Source: Heterohyrax brucei
Taxonomy: Eukaryota > Chordata > Mammalia > Hyracoidea > Procaviidae
NCBI GenBank assembly: GCA_028571685.1
Contig: CM053140.1
Span: forward strand, 148,289,701-148,353,700
DNA length: 64,000 nt
Direction of reading: 5' to 3'
In this document: piece by piece, positions 1-10,740 of the stretch
Layout: each line of letters begins with the position of its first letter
How positions within the stretch are numbered: position 1 is the stretch's first letter
The notes under the pieces: model-generated
Database searches by the model: none
The model's input: only the letters and a program-made list of their open reading frames with translations
Told to the model about the DNA's origin: nothing
Position numbers and translations under genes: made by a program

Positions 1-547
1 ATTTTAGAGTCTAGACTTTATCTGATATGTCAAAGCCAAAATTTGTTCCTGGTCTGCAGGTTCCCTTTTTACTTTTTTGGTAAAGTCTTTTCATGAGCAT
101 GAGTATTGGTGTTTTAGGAGCTGCCAGTTATGTAGTTTCAGGAGCTCCCAGTTATGTAGTTTCTCTTCTTGTTAGAGTATTGTTAGTAATTGTTTGAATA
201 CTACTTATGCCATGTATTGGGGCTCCTAGCACTGTCCCTATTTTTTCTTCCATGATATTTTTTGTGGTGTAGTGTGTGTCTTAAATTAATCTTTTTTGAA
301 ACATAAAAGAACAGAGTTACAGGAAGATACATGTCGGGCTATATGAAGATCACCAAGGGGCCAAGGAATATAAGCTGAAAAAGAGACAAGGACTTCCCCA
401 AAGACAACAAAGAGAGAAAATCTTCCCCAGAAGCCTGTGCTCTGAATTCAGATTTGTTGCTTCCTAAATGGAGGAAAATAAGTTTCTATTTGTTAAAGGC
501 AACTACATGCTCTATTTCTGTTATAGTATCAGTAGGTAACTCAGAGA
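1..547 (+). mobile_element. LTR-like element, 3' end
   Basis: The last 70 bases (about 478-547) read like the 3' end of a MaLR-type LTR: a poly(A)-signal-like 'ggaaaataagtttct', then a 'tgttaaag' stretch and a 'ttctgttatagtatc' run ending near 'aactcaga'. The same ending occurs in the two better-preserved LTRs at 23.7 kb and 51.6 kb. The 5' part does not resemble those LTRs and the start may lie outside the window, so this may be a different ERVL-type family or internal sequence followed by an LTR. Confidence 0.45.
116..163 (+). repeat. 24-bp tandem duplication
   Basis: Two adjacent copies of a 24-bp unit beginning 'aggagct' and ending 'tagtttc' (116-139 and 140-163) differ at a single base. 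This looks like a local slippage duplication inside the LTR-like element. Confidence 0.85.
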
Positions 548-1020
548 GTTTAGACTCCAACCCGAGATCATGCATTGCCTTTAGTTATATTTCTATTTGG
601 TGCCCTTTAATCTAAAAGAGTTCCATGTACTTTTGTCTGTGATGATCTGGAAACTTTTGAAATGTATAGGCTACTTATTTTGTAGATTACACCTCAATTT
701 GGATCTGCTAGGTATTTCTACATAATTACAGTTAGGTTAGACATTTTTCATGAATAACACTTGAAATAACAGTGTGTTCATCTTGCCACATTTTATCAAA
801 GAAAGACAATATTGATTTGTCAGTAGATTCTGTTTGCTAATTATGCTGTTTCAGTTTTCAATATACCTGATTTACCTTTGTCTGTGTGTTCAGTTTCCAG
901 AGAATTGTATTTAATCTCTCATTTTGATGGTGGGTTTAACAGTTTCTCTTTCTAGTTCTGTTGATTTTTACTTTAAATGCTTTCAAATTGTTGTTAGATG
1001 TTGTCCCTCTACCCCTCCAT
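548..1020. other. No recognised feature
   Basis: AT-rich sequence between the LTR-like element and a SINE. I see no gene, RNA or repeat family I can name. The short open frames near 924-1192 run into the SINE and have no domain-like content. Confidence 0.5.
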
Positions 1021-1206
1021 CAAAAAACAAAACGAAACAAAAAGGAATACTACTGTTGAGTTCATTCCAATTCACTGCAACTCTATTAGACAGAGTAGAA
1101 CTGTCCAACAGAATTTCCAAGGAGTGCCCGGTGGATTTGAACTGCTAACTTTTTGGTTAGCAGCTATAGCAGTTAACCAACACACAATATGACACCAGTG
1201 TTTCCT
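1021..1206 (-). mobile_element. tRNA-derived afrotherian SINE (short type)
   Basis: On the minus strand this reads as the window's common SINE. The order is a tRNA-like head with an A-box-like 'tggttaa' and a B-box-like 'gtttgaa' (here decayed), then 'tccttgga', 'cagttctactctgtc', and a 3' tail resembling 'gagttggaatgaactcaa' followed by a T-rich/A-rich terminus. Some twenty relatives occur in the window, which is how the unit was recognised. The A-rich end lies at about 1021-1050 on this strand, as expected for minus orientation. Confidence 0.9.
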
Positions 1207-2005
1207 AGATATTATTAGGTACACATAAATTTAAAATTATTATAACTTCCTAGTTAATTTAACCTCCATTAAATAAGAAGTAACTCTTTTTCTCTGTATT
1301 AATACTATTTACATTAAAGTCTATTGTACTTGGTACTAAGTCTTTTACATATTTCTTTTGATTGGTACTTGTCAGTCATTTTGCATTCCAAAACACATTC
1401 TTAAGTTTTAAATGTGCATTTTATAAAGAGGTTTGACTAGATTTTTGTTGTTATTGTTCAATTATAAACTGAAAGCCAAAAATCTACCTCTAATGAAAAA
1501 TTTGTGTCTTTAGAGTTGTCATTATTAATATTTGAATTTTCTCCTATCTACATTTCTGTCTTGTGTTTTCTGTCTCACTTTTTTCCACATCTTTTTTCTT
1601 TTATTTGTATTGATGAAGTTTTTTCCTTCATTATTATTTTCTCATTGTCTTCTTTTCCTTCTTCTAATTGCAGAGGGGTTTTATAGCTATCCAGTTGACT
1701 TATTTAGATTTATATGCATGATGATATTTTCTGTTTTGTCTTGGATTGATTTTAGCAATATGTCCTTTATGTTCTTGCAGCAAGTGCCTTAGATAGTTAG
1801 TTCAGCATATGTATTTTACTTGGGAAGCTAGGAAAAGAACAGGGTCTAGCATATGAATACTATATGTATTAGAATTCTGAACTTCAGGAAAATATGCTCA
1901 ATTATTTTGAAGAGAAGTGTAATCATGATTTTTCTTCTTTGGGTAAGTGCAGCTGTCATCTGTGTTCCATGGTAGCAGAAGGGTGGATGGACTAGTGAAG
2001 TTATT
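1207..2005. other. Unassigned AT-rich region with pyrimidine tract
   Basis: Contains a long T/C-rich tract (about 1550-1675) ending in 'ttctaattgcagagg', which resembles a splice acceptor. No downstream open exon with recognisable protein content follows. It is probably decayed repeat sequence. The 1810-2005 part may be the 3' flank of the minus-strand open segment at 2009-2257. Confidence 0.4.
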
Positions 2006-2257
2006 CTATATGCAGACTTTGATGTATTTCTTCAGATCTTCTGGGGTCAGCTGATTTCCATCATTCCCAAAGAATCTGAGCTCAGAGATTGTCTGGGCTG
2101 TAATGGACAGACTGAATCCTTCCTCTATAGCAGTTTCTATATGCCACATTCTGCTGCAATCCTTTGCACCACATTCTGGATGACATAGAACTTCTTCCAG
2201 CTTGTTTGGTTGGTCAACATATTTTTGTGCCTTGATTTCCCTTGTTTCTTCTTCCCT
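2006..2257 (-). pseudogene. Unidentified 83-codon protein-like open segment
   Basis: Reading the minus strand from 2257 down to a TAG stop at 2006-2008 gives 83 uninterrupted codons. The composition looks protein-like: a charged start (REEETREIK), a Cys/His patch (CHPECGAKDC), then SLSITAQTISELRFFGND and a terminal LTPEDLKKYIKVCI. An in-frame stop precedes it at 2258-2260, inside the adjoining 62-bp tandem array. I do not recognise the family. It may be the 3' end of a processed pseudogene, a terminal exon, or chance. There is no obvious start codon at the front and no clear acceptor site. It resembles no L1, RTE or SINE frame seen elsewhere in the window. Confidence 0.3.
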
Positions 2258-2425
2258 CTAATATATTGATGTCTTATTGTAAACCTTTGTTGTATTAGTG
2301 CTCTTGTGTCTTCTTCCCTCTAATATATTGATTTATTATTGTAAACCCATGTTCTGTTAGTGCTCTTGTGTCTTCTTCCCTCTAATATATTGATTTATTA
2401 TTGTAAACCCATGTTCTATTAGTGC
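2247..2425 (+). repeat. 62-bp tandem repeat, about 2.9 copies
   Basis: Units start at 2247, 2309 and 2371, each beginning 'tcttcttccctctaatatat', giving an exact period of 62 bases. Units 2 and 3 are nearly identical; unit 1 differs at a few sites. The array directly abuts the minus-strand open segment and supplies its upstream stop codon. Confidence 0.95.
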
Positions 2426-2605
2426 AGTGGCTACAAATAGAAGAACTGCTATCAAAATCAGGAAATTTAATATATACTACTGTTGTTCCAGAGTCCATAA
2501 TCAAATTTCACAAATTCCTCCAATAGTGTTTATATTAAAATTTTGAAGTCTCAATAACGTCTATTACAGTTGTATTTTTACATAGGTCTGTGTTATTATC
2601 TGAGC

Positions 2606-2715
2606 CGGGAACAAAACAGAACAAAACAAAACACAAATATGTTGCTGCTGAGGTGACTGGAACTGTCCTTTAGGGTTTCCAAGGATTTAAACTCAGTGGT
2701 CAGTTTTCAACTGAA
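2606..2715 (-). mobile_element. Decayed SINE remnant
   Basis: An A-rich run ('caaaacagaacaaaacaaaa') is followed by 'gtcctttagggtttccaagg' and 'atttaaactc', matching the middle of minus-strand SINEs elsewhere in the window. The tRNA-like head is not convincing, so the copy is old or truncated. Confidence 0.45.
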
Positions 2716-2959
2716 GATTAGACATTTACTGAAAATAAGCTTATTGTTTTTGCCCAGTTGCAGAAGTAATAGAGCATATGTTGGTAAACTTGAAATGCAA
2801 AAAGCATTAAAAAAAAAATGACCAACGGTCTTGTAACCTAGAGGTAACCATTACCAATAGTTGTATGTTTTTCTTGTTTCCCCCATGATGTGTATTTTAA
2901 GGTGTCCAGAGGTGAACTACAGCCTAGATCCTGAGGATGATTTGACATATGGACTGAAT

Positions 2960-3160
2960 GAGGTAAAACTGGTGCTTTAGCACTTAGTAAGTGTTCGACT
3001 TGGGACAAGTTTCTTGGTCTTTCTGGCCTCTGTTTTCTGTGCAATGGAAACAATAATACCTCTTTGGATTATTGTGAATAGTCAGTGAATTAACACATGT
3101 GAGATGCTTAGAAAAGTGCCAGGTACAAAGAGAGCACTGGATAAATGTTGGTTACTTTTG
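2960..3160 (+). mobile_element. MIR SINE
   Basis: Shows the MIR core and 3' part in order: 'cttgggacaagtttctt', a 'tctgtgcaatggaaacaata' segment, 'aattaacacatgtgagatgc', 'cagtgccaggtac'-like sequence and 'ctggataaatgttggtta'. MIR is an ancient tRNA-derived SINE common to mammals. The 5' edge is approximate. Confidence 0.75.
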
Positions 3161-3176
3161 TCTTTATTTCTTCAAC

Positions 3177-3316
3177 AGTTATGATTAAGTGCTATAGCTG
3201 CTAAGCAAAAGTTTGGCAGTTTGAACTCACCAGGTACCCTGAAACTCTATCAGGCAGTTCTTGTCTGTCCTATGGGGTCACTGTGAATTATAATCGACAG
3301 AAATGGGTTCAGTTTT
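3177..3316 (+). mobile_element. Afrotherian SINE (short type)
   Basis: Head 'gattaagtgctatagctgct', B-box-like 'gcagtttgaactcacc', then 'cagttcttgtctgtcctat', 'ggggtcactgtgaatt' and the 3' tail 'aatcgacagaaatgggtt'. It lies just downstream of the MIR. Confidence 0.88.
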
Positions 3317-4640
3317 GCATTTTATGACTGTTTATAGATCTTGCCTGGTCATAGATCTCCCTGGCCATAGTGATTAGCCTGGGTTAACACCTTTGAACTT
3401 AGTGGGATCAATCAAGAAGTTACAGACATTGGAGGATGAATTGACTACAGACTCAAATAGCTAGAATTTTGTTGTAATTAAAACGTGGTTTCTATCACTC
3501 TTGAGACTTACTGTATCCTTAATCTTCTTATTTCTCTTATAGGTTAGATAAATTCCTCCTTTTCCTATGCTATTTTAACTTATTTTATATAATATCCAAA
3601 GTTAAGATTTCACTTTTTAAAAAGTATGTTTAATTACCAAAGTATGTGTTCTCCATTAGTTTTGCCTATGATTTAGTGAGATATTTTTGATTTTTAGCCT
3701 TGGATATTTTTTAAGTTCAGAAAGTTATTTTGCTACCTCTGATTATTCATTCTGTCTCTGTTTTGTTCCTTTGAAACTGCTATATTTGTTAGATTAGATC
3801 TCTATTCTTGGTTCTGTATGTGTAGCTTGGTTTTATTTATTTTATCATCTGAGAAGATTCCTTCAAATTTTTCTCCACAGGACCCATTTGATCATCTGTG
3901 GTGACTATGCTGCTTTACTTAGTCATCTCAGTGGGTTTTAATTTTGTCACTGTGGCTTAGATCTTTTGAGCCTTTTTTGCTACCTGCAGCCAGATCCTTT
4001 TGTATCTCTACTGCAACTGCAGGCCATTCCCTCTTGTTACACACAGACTGTGCTCTCTTCAACATGTTGTTCTGTCTTTTGGAGAAAAAGGTTTGCAGAA
4101 AGATTGTTTTTTCTTAAGTCTCCAAACCAATGGCTCTTTTCCCTTAATTGGAATGTCTTCTCAGAAACTTCATGACCTTTGTTATCTATTCACTCTTAAT
4201 AGAAGTCTTTTACTTTTTGGCAGGTGGATGAGTGAAGGATGTAGTAACCTGAGCCTCTTTCGGTGTCCACTCCTGTGCTGGCATCTAGCCCTGATGACCA
4301 CTTTTGCATCCACAGACCTCAGGTCTATTTGTTGAACATTGTGGATACTCATCCACAGAGGCTCTGCTGGAGGTCCTATTTGGCTTCAGTTTTTATTAAC
4401 CTCGTCTTGGTGAGTCATATTCTGTTGCAGTTCTTCCTCATAAGTGAAGAATGTGAAAGACAATATACCTTACAGTAAGATTAACAGTGATTTAATCCTT
4501 GATTAAGAGACTTTACATTTCTCAACAGTTCCTCATGCAGTACACACAACTATGAAGTTTCCATAGTTAATAGTAAATTGGTATTGCTAGTGTAGCATGG
4601 TCCGGATTTGCACACAGCTCTGTCTGTATCTAAAGAGAAG
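3317..4640. other. No recognised feature
   Basis: Mostly AT-rich. The 3960-4480 stretch is somewhat richer in GC and holds short overlapping open frames of up to 111 codons. None has domain-like content or plausible splice context, and no family could be named. It may include old LTR or L1 sequence. Confidence 0.4.
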
Positions 4641-4644
4641 CTAT

Positions 4645-4835
4645 AGAACATAGTGGGTCAGTGCAAAGGCATGGGAATGAGAGCCCTTAGTTTAATATTT
4701 CTCTTCTGCCAGTTGTCAGCTGTGGATCCTGAAGAAACATCTTTAAGTACTCTGGACCCATTTTGTTCTTTGATAGAAAAGGAGAAAATAGTAGTACCTA
4801 CTTCCTAAGGTTGTTTTTTGTGCTTTAAATGAATA
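4645..4835 (+). mobile_element. MIR SINE
   Basis: Decayed MIR-like order: 'catagtgggtcagtgcaaag', 'cttctgccagttgtcagctg', 'aagaaacatctttaagtact', a 'gagaaaatagtagtacctac' segment and 'ttcctaaggttgttt'. A TG/TA-rich stretch follows at 4836-4900. Confidence 0.65.
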
Positions 4836-4839
4836 TGTG

Positions 4840-5660
4840 TGTGTATGCATATATATGTATTTGTGCACATCTGTTTGAATGTTTATCATATGCGTGTGTA
4901 TGATTTGTATATTTATCTATCTCTAGCTTATTATGCATAAATTCTGACAATTAAGTCTGAGAACTTAATTGCTCTAATTGCTATATGCCTCATTGCTGAC
5001 TATTCTTATGGTCACCCTCAGAGTACTCCCCTTAGGAAGCTATGTACCACGGCCAGCACATTATTATTATCACTGTTATTAGTGCTTTGACATATTGACG
5101 TATGCATTTCAGGTAAAACTATTTTGGAGAGAGTTAGAGATACATATACAGAGTCCAGAAAGAAAGACTAGAGATTAAACATTATTCTGTAGTTCATACT
5201 CAGAGTCATTAAACTGGAAGGATATACTTTTAGATTTAAAAATTACTTTGATTATATAAAAATATGAGTTTCTGGAAAAGAACTTTTTTCTTTTTAAAAT
5301 GAGGCATATATTTCTAATTTTTCCAAAGTATACACTTTAGAAATCTTCACCTGTGCTTTTCTTTTAACATGTTAAAACTCCCTTTGGTGTCTTTGGTAAA
5401 TTAAGCTTATCTAGGTTTTTCTAGAAACACTTTCGGGACTTTGTGAGGAGGAATAAAAGCGGTTTTCATATGTAAGCGTAAAACACAAAGCAATCTTTTT
5501 CTGAGTAGTGCAGTAAGAGATCTACTGAATTCCTGATGGATTCAAGCTCCAATTCTTCCACAGTAATTCTGAAGGAAACTATAATAAGAGAAAAATGTGA
5601 TAATCGTAGATATATGAAGCTGAAATTTGCTTTCACAATCTAATATGGGGCTTAACTCTG
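4840..5660. other. No recognised feature
   Basis: AT-rich, with a short TG/CA and TA-rich patch at 4836-4920. No gene or named repeat recognised. Confidence 0.45.
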
Positions 5661-5669
5661 CAGTTCAGC

Positions 5670-6023
5670 CTGTCAGCAGCGGCAGGGTTGGTGCACAGGG
5701 CTATGTGGGTGGGAGACAGAAAGGAAAGAAGGTAAAGAGAGTGAGGAAAAAAAATGAAAACCAAAAAATAAAAGCCTACAATAACAATAAATAAGTAAAT
5801 ATGATGTTGAGGGAGTTGGTTATTGGGTGTGTGTGGAATTTGGGTGTGAGGAAGCTGATGTCTGTCTTACCTAGTGGTATGTTATGGCCAGGAAGGAAGG
5901 TGAGGTGTCAGCTGAAGGCTTAAGTGGAAAGTACAGAGAAGATAAAGAAAGGGGTAAGATAAATATACATATATATATATATATATATCTTTGTACTTTG
6001 TACATCTACATCTTTGTACTTTC

Positions 6024-6060
<37 letters not shown>

Positions 6061-6481
6061 GGTACTGAGGGAGCTGGCCTATAATGCAGATGTGGGTAGG
6101 TACATCCCAGAGGCTGACTAAATGGGTAGTACAGAACTGCCTGTTGAAAAGGGAGAGTGGCAGTACACTGGAATAGGTGGGTAGGAGAAAGGAAAAGGAG
6201 GAGGCAAGAAAGAAAGAGAGAAGAAACAACAAAAAGCTGTAAATAAATAAAGAAGGAAGCAAATAAACAAATAGGTAAATAAATGAATAAATGGATAGAT
6301 AAATAAATAATGAATAAAAGATAGATAACTAGCTAACTAATTAACTAAATAAGTAAGTGAAAACAAAGAAGACAAAATATGCAGAAGGGACTTGCTTGTA
6401 GGGATGCTAGGGACTCCCAGAGGCTATGTGCTGGTGGCTCTATATCCAAGTGGTATGGCACAACCTGTTAAGAGTGGGGTG
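5670..6481 (+). repeat. Degenerate purine-rich tandem array, left part
   Basis: Related blocks recur: 'gggtgggagacagaaagg' near 5708 and 'gggtaggagaaaggaaaagg' near 6178, each followed by A-rich 'ataaataaa' sequence. Blocks of the type 'actgagggagctggcct' (6063) and 'gttgagggagttggtta' (5803) also recur. The array is cut by an L1 and resumes at 9365 with 'gggcaggagaaaggaaggag' (9400). Such ~300-bp purine-rich monomers resemble L1 5'-UTR or satellite-like monomers, but I cannot name the source. Confidence 0.55.
5967..6054 (+). repeat. Paired (TA)n tracts
   Basis: Two AT dinucleotide tracts (5967-5988 and 6027-6054) flank a spacer that contains 'atctttgtacttt' twice. The layout suggests a duplication that captured a TA tract, followed by expansion. 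Confidence 0.9.
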
Positions 6482-9364
6482 GGGGGCATCTATACAAAGC
6501 CAATTGCCTACATCATCCTGAATGGAGACAGACCGAAAGAATTTCCCTTGAGAATGGGAACTAGACAAGGGTGTCCAGACTTTCACTACTTTTAGTCAAC
6601 ATTATACTAGAAGTTATGGCCAGAGCAATCAGACAAGACAAAGAAATAAAGGGTGTCTGTATCAGCAAAGAAGTAAAAATCTCCCTATTTTCAGATTATG
6701 TGACTGTATATGCAGAGAATCCTAAAGAATCCATAAGTAAACTACTGGCAAAAGAAGGGTTCAGCAAAGTATCAGGATATAAGATAAATGTAAGTAAATC
6801 AGTAGGATTCCTTTATATGAACAGAGAGATCTTCGAAGGAGAAATCACCCTATCAATACCATGTACTATAGCCCCAAAGAAGATAAGTTACCTAGGAATG
6901 AGTCTAACTAGAGACATAAGAGACCTATACAAAGAGAACTATAAGACCTTACTCCAAGAAACTAAGGGATACTTACATAAATGGAGAAACTTACTCTGTT
7001 CATGGATAGGAAGATGCAACATTGTAAAAATGTCTATTTTACCCAAACCAATCTACCTATACAATACAATCACAATACAAATTCCAGTGACATTTTTTAA
7101 TGAGATGGAGAAACAAATCACCAACTTTGTTTGGAAATGGAAGAAACCCCAGATAGAACACTACTGAAGAAGAGGAACACAGTGGGAGGCCTCAGACTAC
7201 CTGACCTTAGAACCTATTACACTGCCACGGTAGTCAAAACAGCCTGGTATTAGTACAAAAAGAGACATGTAGACCGATGGAACAGAGTTGAGACCCTGGA
7301 GATACCATCATCTTCATATGAACAATTGATATTTGACAAAGGCCCTGTAACAGTCTCTTTAACAAATGGTCCTAGCAAAATTGGATTATCAATCTGCAAA
7401 AAATTGAAACAAGACCCATGTCTCACACCTTACACAAAAACTAACTCAAATTGGATCAAAGACCTAAATATCATACTTAACATGATAAGCCAGATAAAGA
7501 TCATGCAAAAAAAACAGGGTGAACAATGGAAGCTTTAGTACACAGCTTAGACAGACTTCAAAATCTGACAAACAAAGCACAATCAACAGAAGAGAAAATA
7601 AGTAAGTGGGAACTACTAAGAATCAAACACTTAGGCTCATCCAAAGACTTTATCAAAAGAATTAAAAAATCACCCACAAAATGGGAAAAAAATATTTGGT
7701 AACTACATGTTGGATTGTTGTCTGATTTCCATAATCTACAAGGTACTGCAAAATATCAACAAGAAAAAGGTAAATAACCCAATTAAGAAATGGGCAAAGG
7801 AGATGGACATACACTTCACCAAAAAGGACATCCAGGCAGTCAAAAGATACTTGAGGAAATGTTCATAATTGTTAGCTATTAGAGAAATCCAAATCAAAAC
7901 TACAATGGGATACCATCTCACCCCAACAAGGTTGGCCATGATCCAAAAAACACAAAACAAAAAATTCTGGAGTGGCTGTGGAGAGATTGGAACTGTCCTA
8001 CATTGCTGGTGGGATGGCAAAATGGTACAACCTCTTTTGAAAGCAATTTGGCGCTTCCTTAAAAAGTTGGAAATAGAAATACCATTTGATCCAGCAATCC
8101 TACTTCTCAAAATACATCCTACAGAATCAAGAACAGTCACACAAACAGATATGTGCACACAAATGTTTATTGCAGCACAGTCCATGATAGCAAAAAGATG
8201 GACTCAACCCAGGTGCCCATCAACAGATGGATGGATAAACAAGCTATGGTACATATACTCAATGGAACACTATGCGATGATAGAGAACAGTGATGATTTT
8301 AGGAAGCACCTCATAACCTGGTTTCAGTTGTAAGATGTTATACTGAGTGAAATCAGTGAGTGGCAAAAACACAAATATTGTATAAGACCCCTACTATTGG
8401 GACTTAGAAACAGACACATGTAGGGAAGAAAATATTCTTTGATGGCTACAAGGGAGGGGAGGGAAGGAGAGGGTTGGTCATAGACTAGATAGTTGGTAGA
8501 AATTTGGTTGGGTGAAAGCAGTGATAGCACACTGTGGAAAGAAGATCAACTTAAACGCACTTTAACATAAACTGAAAACTTTTTCTAATATTAACCCAAT
8601 TTTGCAAGGATAGAATAGGAAGGGCAGGAGTCTGGGGACTGTGCGTTCAGAGGACACTGAGGCAAATTGGCATGACTAGCCTATTGCTAAGAGAGTCTTC
8701 TGCACCCCATATTGGTGAGTAGCATCTGGGATCTTAAAAGCTAGCAAGCTGCCACCCGCAACAGACAATCACCAAGAACAACAAAGGTATGAGGGAAAAA
8801 GAGCCCAGGAGACAGGAGGACCCAAGTGAATGGATGACCATATCAACATGTGGCCAGAAGAGCCAGATGGTGCCTGGCCACCACCAAAGATAGCCATGAT
8901 GGGGCACACAATGTCATGCCCCAATGACAACACTAGAAAAAGAGGATGTACCTTAAGAACTCCACTAGAAGACCGCAGTTGATGGTCCAGTGGCCTGGGG
9001 GTTCCCCTGGGAGCATGGCCTCTAGATCTGCTGTTGCCCCTGACCAGAAAACATTACTGAAGTTAGCCCTTTGGACAGAAATGGATTGGATGCAGGGACA
9101 CAATATGACCTTATGGTCAGAGGTCTGACCTGATGGTACTTTATAGTTCTCTGCATCTATATGGTGCTGTGGTACTGGCTTCTTACTAGAGCAGAGGGTG
9201 GAGAGGCAGGGACAGGAGATGTTTAAGAGGGTATGCCGTGTATAGAATAAGAAGGAGGAGTGTGCTGTCACTTGGCAAGGAGAACAGAAGGAGCTACAGA
9301 TAGGCGGGCATGCAAATTTAATTTGGATTGTAGGCTTTCACTTAACCACAATTAAAAAAATTAA
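6482..9364 (+). mobile_element. 5'-truncated L1 (LINE-1) with 12-bp TSD
   Basis: The element starts inside the ORF2 reverse-transcriptase (RT) domain, continues through the ORF2 C-terminus (about 8333) and a ~1-kb 3' UTR, and ends in the A-rich run 'attaaaaaaattaaaa'. It is flanked by the exact 12-bp duplication AAGAGTGGGGTG at 6470-6481 and 9365-9376, which fixes both edges. The target was the purine-rich tandem array. The 3' UTR blocks (for example 'tgggatcttaaaagctagca' near 8731) recur in the L1 copies at 18.4 kb and 33.1 kb, so these belong to one lineage. Confidence 0.95.
6485..8333 (+). pseudogene. L1 ORF2 remnant (RT to C-terminus)
   Basis: ORF2 normally encodes an endonuclease/reverse transcriptase that copies L1 RNA at the nicked target. 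Here the frame opens in the RT fingers/palm (GTRQGCP near 6560), shifts frame near 6590, and runs openly over 6571-7167. It is then broken again, with its C-terminal part at 7869-8333 (LHCWWDGKM near 8000, WYIYSMEHYAMI near 8250). The catalytic F-A-D-D box reads FSDY at about 6690, so the second aspartate is lost. It cannot encode an active enzyme. Confidence 0.9.
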
Positions 9365-9720
9365 AAGAGTGGGGTGCATACTGCATACAGAGTTAGATGG
9401 GCAGGAGAAAGGAAGGAGAGGAAGAAGAGGAAACGTAAAAAGAAAAAATGCCCTGTCAAAGCTGGTCAATGGAATGGCACAGACCCAGGCAGGCTGTGAG
9501 TTGGTGACTGTCTAGTTGAGGAGAGTGGCATAACCCAATAAGAGGCATGGATAGTACTCAGTGATAGCTAGGCAGAGAAAAGGAACATAAGGATGGGAGA
9601 GAGAGAGAGAAAAAAGAAGCCCCAAAGCCCAACAATGTTTAAAATGTGATGCTGATGGAGGCAGCCAGTGGGGACCAGGTGACCTCAGGTAACAGTGAGC
9701 TGGCTTCTCTCCAGCTAAAG
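9365..9720 (+). repeat. Degenerate purine-rich tandem array, right part
   Basis: Continues the array interrupted at 6481. Blocks 'gggcaggagaaaggaaggag' (about 9400) and 'aggcagagaaaaggaacata' (about 9570) are followed by A-rich and GA-rich sequence, then 'atgctgatggaggcagccag'. The right edge is indefinite; 9720-10100 may still be related sequence. Confidence 0.5.
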
Positions 9721-10103
9721 TATTGTGGACTTTTAGAAAGCAGTAGAGGCCATGTAGAAGGAAGAAAGCTGTGGGGTAGGGAAGCACATCTACCTGGCTG
9801 CTGGCCACTCTGTGTCTGTTGGGAACTCCATGAAGTTACCTTCCTGTGTTCCCGGTTCACCATCCTTGGCGACTGAGGCCCAAGATAGAGAACCTGTCCT
9901 GTGTTAGCTAGTAGGGGCCCTTCACTTAGCAGTTCTACTTGTTCTCTATTTTCTGTCATTTTCTTATTCTGTTTGGTGCGTGATTGAATTCTTTTACCAC
10001 TCATTTGGTGCTTAGGGCTCAAGGGTCATCTGTTTCACTTAGCTTTTGGGATCTCTGCTACAGAAGGACGGAATGGTCCTTCTGTTTGTGGTGCCATCAT
10101 CGT

Positions 10104-10272
10104 TAGGTGGCCTTGAGTCGCCTGCAACTCATAGCAACCCTATGTGCAACAGAATGAAGTGCAGCTGCTCTGTGCCACCCTTGTTGTCATGCTCAAGCTC
10201 ATTGCTGAAGTCACTATGTCAAACTGTTTCATTAAGGATCTTCCTTTTTCCTGCTTTCTTGGCATGTAGATT
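10104..10272 (-). mobile_element. RTE/BovB-type LINE, 3' end fragment
   Basis: On the plus strand it starts 'gttaggtggccttgagtcgc', then 'actcatagcaaccctatg' and 'tcattaaggatcttcctttt'. This matches the 3' ends of the larger minus-strand RTE copies at 10741 and 15424. Only the last ~170 bases of the element are present, a typical strong 5' truncation. Confidence 0.75.
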
Positions 10273-10545
10273 GCTTTTAAATGAATCAGTAAGAAAAAAT
10301 CCTCTTAAAAGAGCATGTTCTTTCTGCAGCTGGCAGAAAGTCTCTTGTTATTCTGAAGACTCAGACCCTGAAGGAGGTTTCCCCGTTTAGATTGAATTCA
10401 CTCTCTCTACATACAAGTAGCTACTCTTTGCCAGCTGGTTAAGAGCATAACTTTCATAATGAGGTCTCAAGCCCATAATACAAGGCAGCAAAGAAATAAC
10501 AGGACACTACTGACCACTTAACTTAGCTTGTTCTCTGATTTAAGT

Positions 10546-10704
10546 GGAAACTCTGGTGATGCAGTGGTTAAGTGTTACGCTAACCAAAAGTTTGGCAGTT
10601 TGAGTCCACCAGGCACTCCTCAGAATCTTTCTGGGGCAGTTCTCCTCTGTTCTCTAGGATCTCTATGAATTGGAATTGACTCTATGGCAGTGGGGTTTTG
10701 ATGT
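10546..10704 (+). mobile_element. Afrotherian SINE (short type)
   Basis: Complete unit: head 'ggaaactctggtgatgcagt', A-box-like 'ggttaagtgt', B-box-like 'gcagtttgagtccacc', 'gggcagttctcctctgttc' and tail 'gaattggaattgactctatg'. Confidence 0.93.
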
Positions 10705-10740
10705 TCTGATCTAAGTGAGTGAGTAAGTAGAGTGTAATAT

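Noticed and set aside
1550-1680. Splice-acceptor-like tract ending 'ttctaattgcagagg', with an overlapping 86-codon frame
   Set aside because: Strong pyrimidine content is common in decayed A-rich antisense repeats. The downstream frame is hydrophobic low-information sequence with no donor or domain.
5882-6262. 126-codon minus-strand frame with I/Y repeats
   Set aside because: Produced by translating TA dinucleotide tracts and purine-rich repeat DNA.
7869-8333. 154-codon plus-strand frame
   Set aside because: It is the C-terminal part of L1 ORF2 within a truncated copy, not a host gene.
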